64,000 bases of DNA from DASSBQ01 sp040981125 (GCA_040981125.1 JANRMQ010000017.1:1-64000), one strand, 5' to 3'; shown: positions 54,318-63,602, numbered from the stretch's first letter. Translations and numbers: made by a program. The notes: a model not told the origin generated them from the letters alone.

Positions 54318-55301
54318 CTAGAGCAAATCAGTCCGCTTCATTGTTTTTCGTTCAATAATGCCTCGCAGTCTGACAAGGGCCGCGGTTTCGATTTGCCGCA
54401 CACGTTCGCGCGTCAATCCCATTTCCCGCCCGATCTCTTCGAGCGTCCGCGACTCTTCCCCATCGAGGCCGAATCGCGCAAGGATAACAGTTCGTTCCTT
54501 CTCAGGCAACTCCTTTACCCAGGCCATCATTTCTGATCGCCTCAGAACTCCTTCCGCCGTATCGGCCGGAGACAGGCACAGCGGATCTTCAATGATGTCC
54601 CGAAGAAATGTATCCTGCCCCTCGCTGATCGGGCTATCGAGCGAAGAAGTGGTTCGCACCAACTGCTTGAGGTCGTCGACTTCCTCCACGCTGGTCTTCA
54701 TCCGAACGGCCACTTCTTCCGAGCTCGGTTCACGTCCCAATTCATGCACCAACTGCTCCACTTTGCCGAGATACCGATTGAGCCGTTCTACGACGTGGAC
54801 CGGGAGACGTACCAATTTGCCTTGGTTGATGATCGCGCGCTCGATGAACTGCCGGATCCACCAGGATGCATAGGTGCTGAACCGAAATCCCCGCTTGTAA
54901 TTGAATTTTTCAACGGCTTTGATCAGCCCCAGATTGCCTTCTTCGACGATATCGGCGAATGGAAAGCCGCGGTTCATATACCGTTTGCCGATACTGATGA
55001 CCAACCGCAGGTTCGCTTCGATCATTTGCCGGCGGGCGTCTTCATCGCCTGCCATGACCCGCTTACCAAGTTGTTGCTCTTGTTTAAAGGTGAGCAGAGT
55101 GGAGCGCCGAACTTCGCGCAGGTAGCTTTTGAGGGTGTCCAATCCTTCCGAACGGTCGGAACCGCCGGGCTCATGATGGTTGTCCTGGCGATGGGAGCCC
55201 TCCCCCTCCTCGTCATGGTCCTCGGCGGAGTCTCGGCGTCCTGCCGAGTGATTGGTCACATCATCCTCATCGTGGTTTTGGACGCTTGCTCGCCGGGCCA
55301 T
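54318..55301 (-). CDS. rpoS: RNA polymerase sigma factor, RpoS-like group 2
   Basis: A 327-residue sigma-70-family factor without the long region 1.1 of RpoD. The first 53 residues are rich in Asp, Glu, His and Arg. Region 2 is NLRLVISIGKRYMNRG with FSTYASWWIRQFIERAI. Regions 3 and 4 end in LEEIGREMGLTRERVRQIETAAL. Length and layout match RpoS, the general-stress or stationary-phase factor, but the biological role in this organism is inference. Confidence 0.85.
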   Translation of the reverse strand: MARRASVQNHDEDDVTNHSAGRRDSAEDHDEEGEGSHRQDNHHEPGGSDRSEGLDTLKSYLREVRRSTLLTFKQEQQLGKRVMAGDEDARRQMIEANLRLVISIGKRYMNRGFPFADIVEEGNLGLIKAVEKFNYKRGFRFSTYASWWIRQFIERAIINQGKLVRLPVHVVERLNRYLGKVEQLVHELGREPSSEEVAVRMKTSVEEVDDLKQLVRTTSSLDSPISEGQDTFLRDIIEDPLCLSPADTAEGVLRRSEMMAWVKELPEKERTVILARFGLDGEESRTLEEIGREMGLTRERVRQIETAALVRLRGIIERKTMKRTDLL

Positions 55302-55314
55302 CAGAGTAATCTCA

Positions 55315-55608
55315 CTACCAAATTTGGAAATCAGCGAAACGGCCGGAGGCGGCAGACCATTCGATGTGAATCTGCTGAACGCGCGCCCCCGGGGGGCCGA
55401 CCTTAAGTTGCCTAATCATGTCCTCGATGACGCTTTTCATTCCTTCGACATCGACCTCGACGTGGCCGTTGTCGAGATTTTTCACGCCTCCGACCAATCC
55501 TCGCCTGGAGGCAGCCAGGCGAGTGAAGGCGCGATAGCCGACTCCCTGCACATAACCGGTAATGAGGAGTTTGGCGCGTACGCGTTCGTCTGGGGTGGGG
55601 TCGGCCAT
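55315..55608 (-). CDS. acyP: Acylphosphatase
   Basis: A small enzyme that hydrolyses acyl phosphates. The start giving MADPTPDERVRAKL makes 97 residues. The active-site segment GYVQGVGYRAFT has the catalytic Arg, and GGVKNLDNGHVEVDVEG contains the catalytic Asn. It ends 13 bases before the sigma factor gene on the same strand. Confidence 0.9.
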   Translation of the reverse strand: MADPTPDERVRAKLLITGYVQGVGYRAFTRLAASRRGLVGGVKNLDNGHVEVDVEGMKSVIEDMIRQLKVGPPGARVQQIHIEWSAASGRFADFQIW

Positions 55609-55791
55609 ATCTCGATGAATCACTCAGCATGAAAAGGAACGCATCAGTACACGTATAGTCAATATGGTCAGGATATTCTCATACCTCACCGTCCTCGTCA
55701 CGCGATTTAGAAGTTTACGCGGCAATATTGAGCCGGCGGCAAGGAAGAGAGGCTTTACCTGAAGAGGCGCCGGCCCACACGAAGTGCGGTA

Positions 55792-55868
<77 letters not shown>

Positions 55869-55902
55869 ACAAGATGACCGGCAGAAGAACTGGTGTAGTC
55901 TG

Positions 55903-57006
55903 TTACACAAGAGGGTCGAAACGCAAGCCGTGCGCCTCGGCCACGCCCCGGTGCGTCACTTTGCCGTCCGTTAGATTGACGCCCTTGGCAAGACCTGGTT
56001 CGGAACGAATCGCCTGCGTGACTCCGCTCGAAGCCAGGCGGACTATAAAGGGTAGCGTGGCGCTGGTCAAGGCCAATGTGGATGTCCGTGGGACAATGCC
56101 CGGCATATTCGGCACGCAATAATGCAACACATGATGGACCAGATACACCGGGTCGGAATGGGTCGTGGGCCTGGTCGTCTCCGAACAACCTCCTTGGTCG
56201 ACCGCCACGTCAAGGAACACCGCCCCGGGCTTCATCGCCGCCACCAGCTGGTTCGACAGTAACTTTGGCGCCTTGGCACCGGGCACGAGCACCGCGCCCA
56301 CGAGCAGATCCGCGGCGGAGACCGTCTGATGGATATTGTCCTCTGTGGCGGCTAGTGTGATCACGCGCCCACGATAGCCGTCATCCAGGTCCCGCAAGCG
56401 CTCCATGTCTTGATCGATGATCGTCACTTTGGCTCCCATCCCCACGGCAATACGGGCCGCCGATTCTCCCACCACCCCGGCGCCCAAGATCGCCACATTG
56501 CCGGGTTCAACTCCCGGCACACCGGACAACAGAACTCCCCGGCCTCCCTGTGTCCGCTCCAGATATCGAGCTCCGATTTGCACGGCGAGCCGACCGGCGA
56601 TTTGACTCATCGGCCTCAACATCGGAAGACTCCCGTCTTTCGCAGCGGTGGTCTCATACGCAATGGCCGTCACCTGCGCGTCAAGGAGCGCCTTCGTAAG
56701 ATCCGGTGATGAGGCCAGATGCAAATACGTAAAGACGATCTGGCCCGGCCGGAAGAACCGGCATTCCGACAATTGGGGTTCTTTGACCTTAACGACCAGT
56801 TCGGATTGTTTGAAGACTTCAGCCGTGGAGGTGGAGAGATGCGCTCCGGCTGATCGATAATCCTCATCGGAAAATCCGCTGCCGACGCCGGCGGAGCGTT
56901 CGAGCACCACTTCATGGCCGGCGCCTCGCAATGTGCGCACACCCTCCGGCGTGATGCTCACACGGTATTCGTGATCTTTGATTTCTTTTGGAACACCAAT
57001 GACCAT
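55903..57006 (-). CDS. ald: Alanine dehydrogenase
   Basis: Ald interconverts L-alanine and pyruvate with NAD. The start MVIGVPKEIKDHEYRV has GGAGG 6 bases upstream and gives 367 residues, the family size; an upstream extension is rejected. The NAD-binding Rossmann motif is VAILGAGVVGESAA. VKVKEP, the substrate-binding TYLHLA and HYCVPNMPGIVPRTST are conserved. It lies just upstream of tRNA-Pro on the same strand. Confidence 0.95.
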   Translation of the reverse strand: MVIGVPKEIKDHEYRVSITPEGVRTLRGAGHEVVLERSAGVGSGFSDEDYRSAGAHLSTSTAEVFKQSELVVKVKEPQLSECRFFRPGQIVFTYLHLASSPDLTKALLDAQVTAIAYETTAAKDGSLPMLRPMSQIAGRLAVQIGARYLERTQGGRGVLLSGVPGVEPGNVAILGAGVVGESAARIAVGMGAKVTIIDQDMERLRDLDDGYRGRVITLAATEDNIHQTVSAADLLVGAVLVPGAKAPKLLSNQLVAAMKPGAVFLDVAVDQGGCSETTRPTTHSDPVYLVHHVLHYCVPNMPGIVPRTSTLALTSATLPFIVRLASSGVTQAIRSEPGLAKGVNLTDGKVTHRGVAEAHGLRFDPLV

Positions 57007-57171
57007 GAGGCCCTCCGTGCTGGAAGTACGAGCCGGCCGATTCATCATTATACACGCTGTTGCAGGATACACGCTGTTTCAGGCCTCTGATAACTAATGG
57101 CACCGGTGGACATTCCCGAGAACGGTGCGGTAAGATTTCGCCCGGTTTGACGACATGTGGAGGAGTTTGCG

Positions 57172-57543
57172 ATGAGCTCAGCAGGATCATGCAACGGCTG
57201 CGGAACGAGCGGGAAGCCGTTGATGAAATTTTCGCTCGGAAAAGATTTCTTCGGCCGCCCATATGATCGTTTGTCCCCTTCCACGGATCAAAGCCCCAAA
57301 TGGTATTGCGAGCCCTGCTCGATGCTGAAAAATCTCCAGCGGGACTTCCGCGACATTTTGGCGGAGTTCGATAAATTGGCTGCCGGGCAGGCGTCCGCCT
57401 TCGCTGAAGCGGACGAGCGGCAACGGGCCCAATTGCGACTCCGGGAGATCGCCGCCATCGCCGAAGGCCGTCCGGATGCTTCGTCGCTGCTGAAACCGGG
57501 GGATGTCCGGCAACTCATCGAACGATTCCGCGCGGCCGCGTAA
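57172..57543 (+). CDS. Small protein with two Cys pairs, putative zinc ribbon
   Basis: A 123-residue protein. CNGCG near residue 7 and CEPC near residue 45 could form a zinc ribbon. The rest is helical (LQRDFRDILAEFDKLAAG, QRAQLRLREIAAIAEG). GGAGG before the ATG fixes the start. It heads a run of four small plus-strand genes, two of them ferredoxin-like. Confidence 0.75.
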   Translation: MSSAGSCNGCGTSGKPLMKFSLGKDFFGRPYDRLSPSTDQSPKWYCEPCSMLKNLQRDFRDILAEFDKLAAGQASAFAEADERQRAQLRLREIAAIAEGRPDASSLLKPGDVRQLIERFRAAA

Positions 57544-57587
57544 GGACGTTCCTAAGCAATTGATTCCACTCCAAGCCCGGAGGCGCC

Positions 57588-57935
57588 ATGGCAGGCTTCA
57601 AGCGGCACATTTTTGTATGTATCAATCAGCGCCCCAAGGAGGACCCGCGCGGATGCTGCGCCAACCAGGGATCGGAACGTCTACACGCCTTCTTTAAGAA
57701 GGAAGTGGAACGAGTGGGGTTGAAAGGCATCGTGCGCGCCAACAAGGCCGGCTGCTTGGATCGCTGTGAATATGGACCGAGCGTCGTCATCTACCCCGAA
57801 GGAGTCTGGTATTGGGTCGGCTCTGAAGCCGACGTCACAGAAATTGTCGAGCGTCACGTCGTACACGGTGAAATCGTCGAGCGCCTTCTTATGCCCGACC
57901 ATCCGCCTCCGACTCACCTGGAAAAGCTCGGATAA
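57588..57935 (+). CDS. 2Fe-2S thioredoxin-like ferredoxin
   Basis: A 115-residue protein of the thioredoxin-like 2Fe-2S ferredoxin family. Cluster ligands are visible in HIFVCINQRP, PRGCCANQG and AGCLDRCEYGPSVVIYPEGVWY. GGAGG is 4 bases before the ATG. Family members pass electrons in cytoplasmic redox chains; the partner is unknown. Confidence 0.9.
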   Translation: MAGFKRHIFVCINQRPKEDPRGCCANQGSERLHAFFKKEVERVGLKGIVRANKAGCLDRCEYGPSVVIYPEGVWYWVGSEADVTEIVERHVVHGEIVERLLMPDHPPPTHLEKLG

Positions 57936-58056
57936 GATATTTACCGGCCGCGGCAGATCAGCGCAAAACAGCAGGCGCATATTCGTGGCTGAGTGCGGCC
58001 TGGCATTGTTTCGGTGACCCTGCAAGCGTGCTGTCTTGACGATCGCGAGGAGTACT

Positions 58057-58470
58057 ATGAGGCCCGAAGACAAGTGGAAGACCAATATGGAGAAAGTGGC
58101 TTTCATGAAGCAATTTCCGGGTCTCCTCGCGAGTTGGGAGGCGGCGGCAGGCAAGACGATTGAGGTTGTCCACCCCTTGAGAGGAAGGGACGGAGCCGTT
58201 GTCGTGGTCTTCACCGACGGCTGCTTCCTTCCTGCGCCACCCTTGGTTCCTGAACCATGGGAACTCGGAGAAGCCCTCCGTACGGCCCGACCACACGTCG
58301 AACCAGCTCACCGCGAAGCCTATACTCAATACGATCGGCTGCTTGCCAAGGACAGGGAAGCGAGCCGCACGGCGCGTTTGGAAAAAATCCTCGGCGCCAT
58401 CCAAAACAATCTGGAGCACATCCCCGAGTTGCGTGACCGGATCAAGCAGTTGGTACAGGAATGGGATTAA
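58057..58470 (+). CDS. Conserved hypothetical protein, 137 residues
   Basis: No recognised family. GAGGAG before the ATG giving MRPEDKWKTNMEKVAFMKQ sets the start. The N-terminal half is a small alpha/beta domain (KTIEVVHPLRGRDGAVVVVF); the C-terminal half is helical. The gene lies between the 2Fe-2S and the 4Fe-4S ferredoxin-like genes. Confidence 0.7.
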   Translation: MRPEDKWKTNMEKVAFMKQFPGLLASWEAAAGKTIEVVHPLRGRDGAVVVVFTDGCFLPAPPLVPEPWELGEALRTARPHVEPAHREAYTQYDRLLAKDREASRTARLEKILGAIQNNLEHIPELRDRIKQLVQEWD

Positions 58471-58536
58471 CGAAAATGCCCCGGCCGGTCTTGGTGAGAA
58501 TTGTCAAACTTCCTAACCATCCTGTAGAGTGCCTGT

Positions 58537-58821
58537 ATGTCTAAAAACATGTTCGAGATCTTCTCGCAAGGTCTTTTTGAAGGAGTCAAACCCATGATGG
58601 TCATCCGCGATCACCTGGTGCGTCATCCCGATCGTTGCACGCACCAGGCGGTCTGTATTCCTATATGTCCGACCGGCGCCTGGCTTTCCACCCCACCTTT
58701 CAAGTTCGATGCATCCCGCTGCCTCGAATCCTGCCGCCTGTGCCTGGACGCCTGTCCGTCGAATGCCATTTATGCCGTCTATCGCAAAGGCGATAAAGTG
58801 TTGATGCCGCAAAAGAAATGA
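58537..58821 (+). CDS. 4Fe-4S ferredoxin-like protein
   Basis: A 94-residue protein with two cysteine groups, CTHQAVCIPICPTGA and CLESCRLCLDACPSNAI, each ending in the CP pair typical of ferredoxins. The second has a CxxxC opening rather than CxxC. The first group shows only three cysteines. A role in low-potential electron transfer is probable; the start is uncertain because the ribosome-binding site is weak. Confidence 0.8.
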   Translation: MSKNMFEIFSQGLFEGVKPMMVIRDHLVRHPDRCTHQAVCIPICPTGAWLSTPPFKFDASRCLESCRLCLDACPSNAIYAVYRKGDKVLMPQKK

Positions 58822-58882
58822 AGAGCGCGGCTGACGAACGGCGCTCGGCTGCTCGATCGGCAATTAACGCTATGGCGCTTCC

Positions 58883-59049
58883 CTCACCGAGCATCCGTTC
58901 CATCCGCAGCAGGATGAAGGAAGAGACCACGTCTCCTCAGCAAGTGCGGTGACCCCAATCTCCGCATGATTCGCAGGCCACGGCAACTAGCCCGGCCGGC
59001 GAACTTTCTATAAGCCCCGGATTTCTCACCAAGCGTCCGTTCCATCCGC
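58883..59049. repeat. Pair of 25-bp direct repeats in the intergenic region
   Basis: The 25-base units at 58883-58907 and 59025-59049 (ending TCCGTTCCATCCGC) match at 23 of 25 positions, 142 bases apart, within the 271-base gene-free gap between the ferredoxin gene and the gene at 59093. Function is unknown. Confidence 0.55.
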
Positions 59050-59092
59050 CATATTCCTACAGCGCGCTGATCCGACCGCCTTCTACCGCCTT

Positions 59093-59656
59093 CTATGGTA
59101 ATGAAATGACTTCCTGCTCTTCATACGGATTCATGGTCCCCGTACGTCCTCCGATGAAGCCGAACATGATGCGCACCGTGCCCGGCGGAGTGAACTGATT
59201 AAGCGAGAAGGAAAAGGTTACCGGCCCAACGATGTATTCATACACGGCCAGAGCGGGCGGCGTCACATTTTTGTGGGTGCGAAGCCGCCGGCCATCAACC
59301 GCGGAGTCGCCTGCGCAACGCTCATCGTAGATTCCCGCATGCATGGCCCATAGGGTCCCTGACGAATCCGACCGGTCGCTGTAACCCAAGAATCCCGCGC
59401 TTTGCTCCGACAAATTCCCATTGGGCCACAGCGTGCGAATGTCATTCCCGGAGCGATCCACCACGCTGGTCGGCGTCAGCAATGGGGGCGGACTCGGCAG
59501 ATTGATAAGTTCCACTTTGGTAATCAGGGAGTTGCGCCGAGCGGCATTTGGATTGTCGTAGGACTGATTCCAGACTTTGAGTACAACGTTCCATCCACCG
59601 GCAGTCTGCGTCGAAACAAGATCAACCTTGGCAAACCCCTGGGTCACCTGCGGCAT
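59093..59656 (-). CDS. Hypothetical protein, 187 residues
   Basis: No recognised family. AAAGGACGGGCT precedes the ATG. The sequence is beta-rich with no signal peptide (VDLVSTQTAGGWNVVLKVW, FSFSLNQFTPPGTVRIMFGF), in the style of a beta-sandwich domain. A Pro-rich LPSPPPLLTPT stretch lies near residues 52-62. Confidence 0.7.
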   Translation of the reverse strand: MPQVTQGFAKVDLVSTQTAGGWNVVLKVWNQSYDNPNAARRNSLITKVELINLPSPPPLLTPTSVVDRSGNDIRTLWPNGNLSEQSAGFLGYSDRSDSSGTLWAMHAGIYDERCAGDSAVDGRRLRTHKNVTPPALAVYEYIVGPVTFSFSLNQFTPPGTVRIMFGFIGGRTGTMNPYEEQEVISLP

Positions 59657-59725
59657 AGCCCGTCCTTTCTTCGTGCATGCGTACGCAAACTTTTGACCTG
59701 CGTGCAGCCTCTCTACGGCCGTGGA

Positions 59726-60784
59726 TCAGACAATCTGCTTTCTCACATGGCCCCAGTAGGCTGACCCCGCATACCCGCACCCCCCTGTCAGAATGGTCAC
59801 TGCCATGACGCGATAGACGACGCTGCGGGGAGCCTTGATATTGATGGATGCGTCCAGCAGATCGTGCGAGGCCGCGACTCGTTTCAATGTTTCACCGGCG
59901 AGAAGAATGGGCCACATGCAGGCCAGCCGCTGGCGAATTTCGTGCCGAGGAATTGCCATCGTATAGGTCCACCCCTGATCGAGATATCCGACGGCCAGCC
60001 GCACGAGTTGGAGCAGAACGGGCCGAAAACGCGGCAAATTATCCGCCGACAGAAGATCCCTGGGACTGAGGCCGGCATCCCGCAGCAAAACCATGGGTAC
60101 ATAACAGCGGCCTCTCTGAAGATCACGAGCGAGGTCCTTCAGGATATTTGTCAGTTGAAGGCCTTTCCCGAACTCGACACCGACAGCGGACATTTTCTCT
60201 ACATCCCACCCGGCCAGTGCCGGCCTGTGCGCGCAGACCATTTTGGTCCAGAACTCACCGACACAACCGGCCACATAATAGATGTACTCATCGAGTTCCT
60301 TCATCGACTCGAAGGCGGCCGGCGTGGCGGCGGATCCGCCGGCGAAGTGAGCAAGGTCCATAGCCATTCCATTGGGCAGGGTCTTCATGAGGGCTCGGAT
60401 CCGCCTGCGATCCTCTTCCGAGAATTCTCGATAGACGGCAAAGCAATCACCCAGCCTCTGAAGCAAAATTCGTTCGGCAGAGTCCTGTTGGAGCGGCACC
60501 AGCGCCGCCTGGAGGGCGCCGGTGACCGAGTCATCGATCGAGTCGGAATCGAACTGCCGGCGGAAATCGCCGAGGTACTGCGCGCGCCGGTCGCGATCGA
60601 TCAGGTCACTGTCCGCGATGGTGTCCGCCGCCCGCGCAAAGAGATACGATAGCCCCATTTGATCGCGCACGTTCCCCGGCAACACATTCAGGGTGAGATA
60701 AAACGACCGCGACACCTGTTTAAGGATCTCGTGAAGCAGTTCCTGCCTGGCGGACTTAGTGGACGTAGGAGGGCCTTTCCTCAA
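59726..60784 (-). CDS. Squalene/phytoene synthase family protein
   Basis: A trans-isoprenyl diphosphate synthase of the squalene/phytoene type, about 352 residues. The first Asp motif is in ARAADTIADS and the second in NILKDLARDLQRGRCYVP. LPNGMAMDLAHFA and the C-terminal helix (VYRVMAVTILTGGCGYAG) fit. It could supply squalene for hopanoids. TTG at 60784 overlaps the cupredoxin stop (TTGA) and is the best start; a frame open to 60853 exists, also from TTG. Confidence 0.85.
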   Translation of the reverse strand: MRKGPPTSTKSARQELLHEILKQVSRSFYLTLNVLPGNVRDQMGLSYLFARAADTIADSDLIDRDRRAQYLGDFRRQFDSDSIDDSVTGALQAALVPLQQDSAERILLQRLGDCFAVYREFSEEDRRRIRALMKTLPNGMAMDLAHFAGGSAATPAAFESMKELDEYIYYVAGCVGEFWTKMVCAHRPALAGWDVEKMSAVGVEFGKGLQLTNILKDLARDLQRGRCYVPMVLLRDAGLSPRDLLSADNLPRFRPVLLQLVRLAVGYLDQGWTYTMAIPRHEIRQRLACMWPILLAGETLKRVAASHDLLDASINIKAPRSVVYRVMAVTILTGGCGYAGSAYWGHVRKQIV

Positions 60785-61209
60785 CGGACTTCCAGCTTGC
60801 CTTCCATCCCTTTCTCTCGATGACTGGCAAAGAACAGCAGTTTCTTGTCGCAATAAAATGAGAAGGTCCCTTTCTGCATGGGAGTGAATCGGAGAACGAC
60901 CTGTTTGCCCGCCCCGACATCCTGGTCTATCGACAGGCCGGACGCGCCGTCTTTCAGAACGAAGTTATGCGGCGTGATCGTGGTGACGCTGTTCAATATC
61001 AATTCAACCGGACGCCCGGACTGAACGACGACATGGTTGGGATCGTAGGAATAACTGTCGAGGACCATGGTCAGCCGTTGCACGCCGTCGGAGTCGATCG
61101 GGGCGACCGTGATATGCTCGGAACCCGTCTCGCCAGCGGCGCCGGCAATCAAGGGAAAAGAGGTCGCGATCCCGACGAGCAAACCCAGTAGCGGAGCCAT
61201 GAACCTCAT
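60781..61209 (-). CDS. Exported cupredoxin
   Basis: A 142-residue blue-copper-type protein with a signal peptide cleaved near residue 24. Copper ligands are visible in order: His in TPHNFVL, Cys in FYCDKK, His in ASHREK and Met in KGMEGKLEV, a type 1 site. It is likely a periplasmic electron carrier. It overlaps the squalene-synthase-like gene by 4 bases, so the two are coupled. Confidence 0.9.
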   Translation of the reverse strand: MRFMAPLLGLLVGIATSFPLIAGAAGETGSEHITVAPIDSDGVQRLTMVLDSYSYDPNHVVVQSGRPVELILNSVTTITPHNFVLKDGASGLSIDQDVGAGKQVVLRFTPMQKGTFSFYCDKKLLFFASHREKGMEGKLEVR

Positions 61210-61439
61210 ATCCCCTCTCCATCACAGTAAAATTCCTTCTAACAGAACCTCGTGAGCCGGTCAACCGACCCCCGGACTCCGGACGGCCACGCCTTGACGA
61301 ACAGCCGGCATGGTATTATCTCGATGAACGGATCATGCCGCATCGCCTGCTCGGATGCATTTTAGATCGGGCGTTTGTATACTGTGGTCCATTGAACGAC
61401 TCGAGAATAATCAGTGACGGATTATAGAGGAGGATTTGC

Positions 61440-62354
61440 ATGAAGCGGTTAAAGGGTATTGGCCTGTTTTTAATCGCCAACTTCCTGATTTATATCACCT
61501 TATCAATCACGGCGAGCATCCTCGTCAATGTCGTACTGCCTGCGTTCGGTATCGACGTGCGGGGGGCCTTCAGCCAAGAGTTATTGGTATGGTCGCTGGT
61601 GATCGGATTTGCGGGCGCTTTTCTCAGTCTCGCTTTCTCGAAGCAGGCGGCCAGAGCCATGCTGGATTGCTATCAAATCACCCAGCCGCGCAACCATGCG
61701 GAGCAAGTGATCTACGGAGCAGTCCAGGAAATCGCGCAGCGGTTACATATCAAGATGCCGGAAGTCTGGGTCTATGAAGCGCCGGATCCCAACGCTTTTG
61801 CCACCGGCCCCAGCAAGAACAATTCCATGGTCGCTGTGTCCACCGGTCTCTTGAATAACCTGAAGGAAAGCGAAGTGAAGGCCGTGTTGGCGCACGAAAT
61901 GGGCCATGTGTTCAATGGGGATATGTTTGCGACCACCGTGTTGGCCGGATTGATGAATACCTTCGTGTACTACATCAGCCACTTCGTGTACCACCTCATC
62001 GGCAGCTCTCAGGGGCGCGAAGAAGGTCAGGCCGGCAACCCGATCTTAGGATTTTTTGTCTACATCTTCCTCCAAGTCGTACTCTCTTTTCTGGCCATGA
62101 TCGTCATCAGCTGGCATTCGCGGCGTCGTGAATTTGCGGCTGATGCTTTCGCAGCCAAAGTGTACGGCCGGGAGTCGATGATTTCCGCCCTTCAGGCCAT
62201 TGACCGTTGGGTGAACCGGGCTCAGGTTGAATATTCGACTCAGGATGCCCTGGCCACGATGAAAATATCCGGAAAAACCTCCGGGTTCATGCACCTGTTT
62301 GCCACACATCCGCCGATCGAGGACCGTATCGCGGCCTTGCAGCGGCTATCATAA
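61440..62354 (+). CDS. htpX: Membrane metalloprotease HtpX
   Basis: HtpX is an M48-family zinc protease of the inner membrane that degrades damaged membrane proteins. The 304-residue product has two N-terminal helices, the zinc site LAHEMGHVFNGD, two further helices and the third ligand in RRREFAADAFA. ATHPPIEDRIAAL is the typical C-terminus. GAGGAGG lies 6 bases before the ATG. Confidence 0.95.
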   Translation: MKRLKGIGLFLIANFLIYITLSITASILVNVVLPAFGIDVRGAFSQELLVWSLVIGFAGAFLSLAFSKQAARAMLDCYQITQPRNHAEQVIYGAVQEIAQRLHIKMPEVWVYEAPDPNAFATGPSKNNSMVAVSTGLLNNLKESEVKAVLAHEMGHVFNGDMFATTVLAGLMNTFVYYISHFVYHLIGSSQGREEGQAGNPILGFFVYIFLQVVLSFLAMIVISWHSRRREFAADAFAAKVYGRESMISALQAIDRWVNRAQVEYSTQDALATMKISGKTSGFMHLFATHPPIEDRIAALQRLS

Positions 62355-62366
62355 AGGGATGAACCG

Positions 62367-62391
62367 GGCGAGCGGCGTTTCGCCGCTCGCC
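62367..62391. terminator. Perfect 11-bp hairpin between convergent genes
   Basis: GGCGAGCGGCG, loop TTT, CGCCGCTCGCC forms a strong stem 12 bases after the htpX stop. No T-run follows on either side, so it may block readthrough by itself or with Rho. Confidence 0.7.
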
Positions 62392-62403
62392 GAGGGAAGT
62401 CAG

Positions 62404-62679
62404 TCATATTTTCTTCAGAAAGGTGATGTGCTCGCGGTATTCCTGGATTGCGGTGCCGAGCGCCTGTTTGCCTAACGGGATATTGGCCTCAAGCGCCGCT
62501 TCGACCGCCGGATCTTCGATGACCACTTCATAGCGATCCTGCACATTGGTCCGCACAGCGACGCCCTGCTTGATTTCACGCGGCATATATATTTCGGTCC
62601 ACACTTCTTTTTCCACCAGGCAGACGTCTCTGAACCGCTCATAGAGCAGGGCGAGCTTGTCCGGATCTTCTTCTTTCAT
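62404..62679 (-). CDS. Hypothetical protein, 91 residues
   Basis: No recognised family. GGAG lies before the ATG. Small, acidic and helical at both ends (KLALLYERFRDVCLVEKEVW, LGKQALGTAIQEYREHITF). It converges on htpX across a strong hairpin. Confidence 0.7.
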   Translation of the reverse strand: MKEEDPDKLALLYERFRDVCLVEKEVWTEIYMPREIKQGVAVRTNVQDRYEVVIEDPAVEAALEANIPLGKQALGTAIQEYREHITFLKKI

Positions 62680-62827
62680 TTGTAGTCTCCGAGTGTGACG
62701 GCCGTCTATGTTCTCCGATGATTTGACGAGCGGGCGAAGAAAAATAAACTATCCTGCGGCGGATTTTCAACGGTGCACAGGGTGCTTGGAGCGGCGCACG
62801 ACAGGAAGGCGGAAGTTAGCGGAAAAG

Positions 62828-63463
62828 TTAATCGGAGATGGTGAATCGCATCGTCCCGACTTGATTGACGGCATGAAACGGTTGTTGTCCCAGCGGAGTA
62901 ATAAAAATTTTGACCAGATACGTTCCGGGAGACCATCGACCTTCCGGCTTTTTCAGCTCCAGAAATCCGTACCGTTCGTGTCCGGGAACCTCCAGGGTAT
63001 CGCGGCCGACCGGGGCCTCGGCCGACACCCCATCCTCCCGGATCAAGAACCATTGAGCGCTGAACTGGGCCGGATCTTCCAGCGGAGCTACCTCGAACAC
63101 GATATAGACAGCGGGAGTATCGGCCGTAAACTGCGTCGTCCCCGGCTCGATCGGTTTGAGCCTCGGGTCCTGAGTGTACCAGCCTTTACGACCGAAGCTG
63201 TCCCATTCGACTTCATACCCCTTCGCCATCTTGATCCATACAAATATTGATTGGGGTACGCCTCTTTTCTGTTCGTCCAGCGAGGGCGCGACGGTCGGTT
63301 CGAACTCGGTCGTCGTTTGCTCTTTGGGAACCATCAGATCCTTCGCGGCACTCGGAAACGAACCGTCCCATGCAAGGAACCCCATCAGAACAGCAAGGCT
63401 CGCCCACGCGGTCATAGTCAATCGGCCACGCCGTGACTCTAATCTATGGATTCGAGTCGTCAT
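62828..63463 (-). CDS. Exported protein of unknown function
   Basis: A 211-residue protein with a signal-anchor or signal peptide (LTMTAWASLAVLMGFLAWDG). The mature part is beta-rich and hydrophilic (VYIVFEVAPLEDPAQFSAQW, GYGFLELKKPEGRWSPGTYL-like), with the layout of a carbohydrate-binding or Ig-like module. No family is assigned. The start was set at MTTRIHRL with AAGG upstream. Confidence 0.75.
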   Translation of the reverse strand: MTTRIHRLESRRGRLTMTAWASLAVLMGFLAWDGSFPSAAKDLMVPKEQTTTEFEPTVAPSLDEQKRGVPQSIFVWIKMAKGYEVEWDSFGRKGWYTQDPRLKPIEPGTTQFTADTPAVYIVFEVAPLEDPAQFSAQWFLIREDGVSAEAPVGRDTLEVPGHERYGFLELKKPEGRWSPGTYLVKIFITPLGQQPFHAVNQVGTMRFTISD

Positions 63464-63602
63464 GCATGAACCTTCGGACTCTGAAATTGCACAAAGAGCT
63501 GATCCTTTATCGTACCGACTGTTTGAGAAGCGGTCAATCGGGTTCAAAGCGGCAATTCCTGGCCTTTGAAGAACCGTTTGATATAATGAGCCACACAGCG
63601 CG

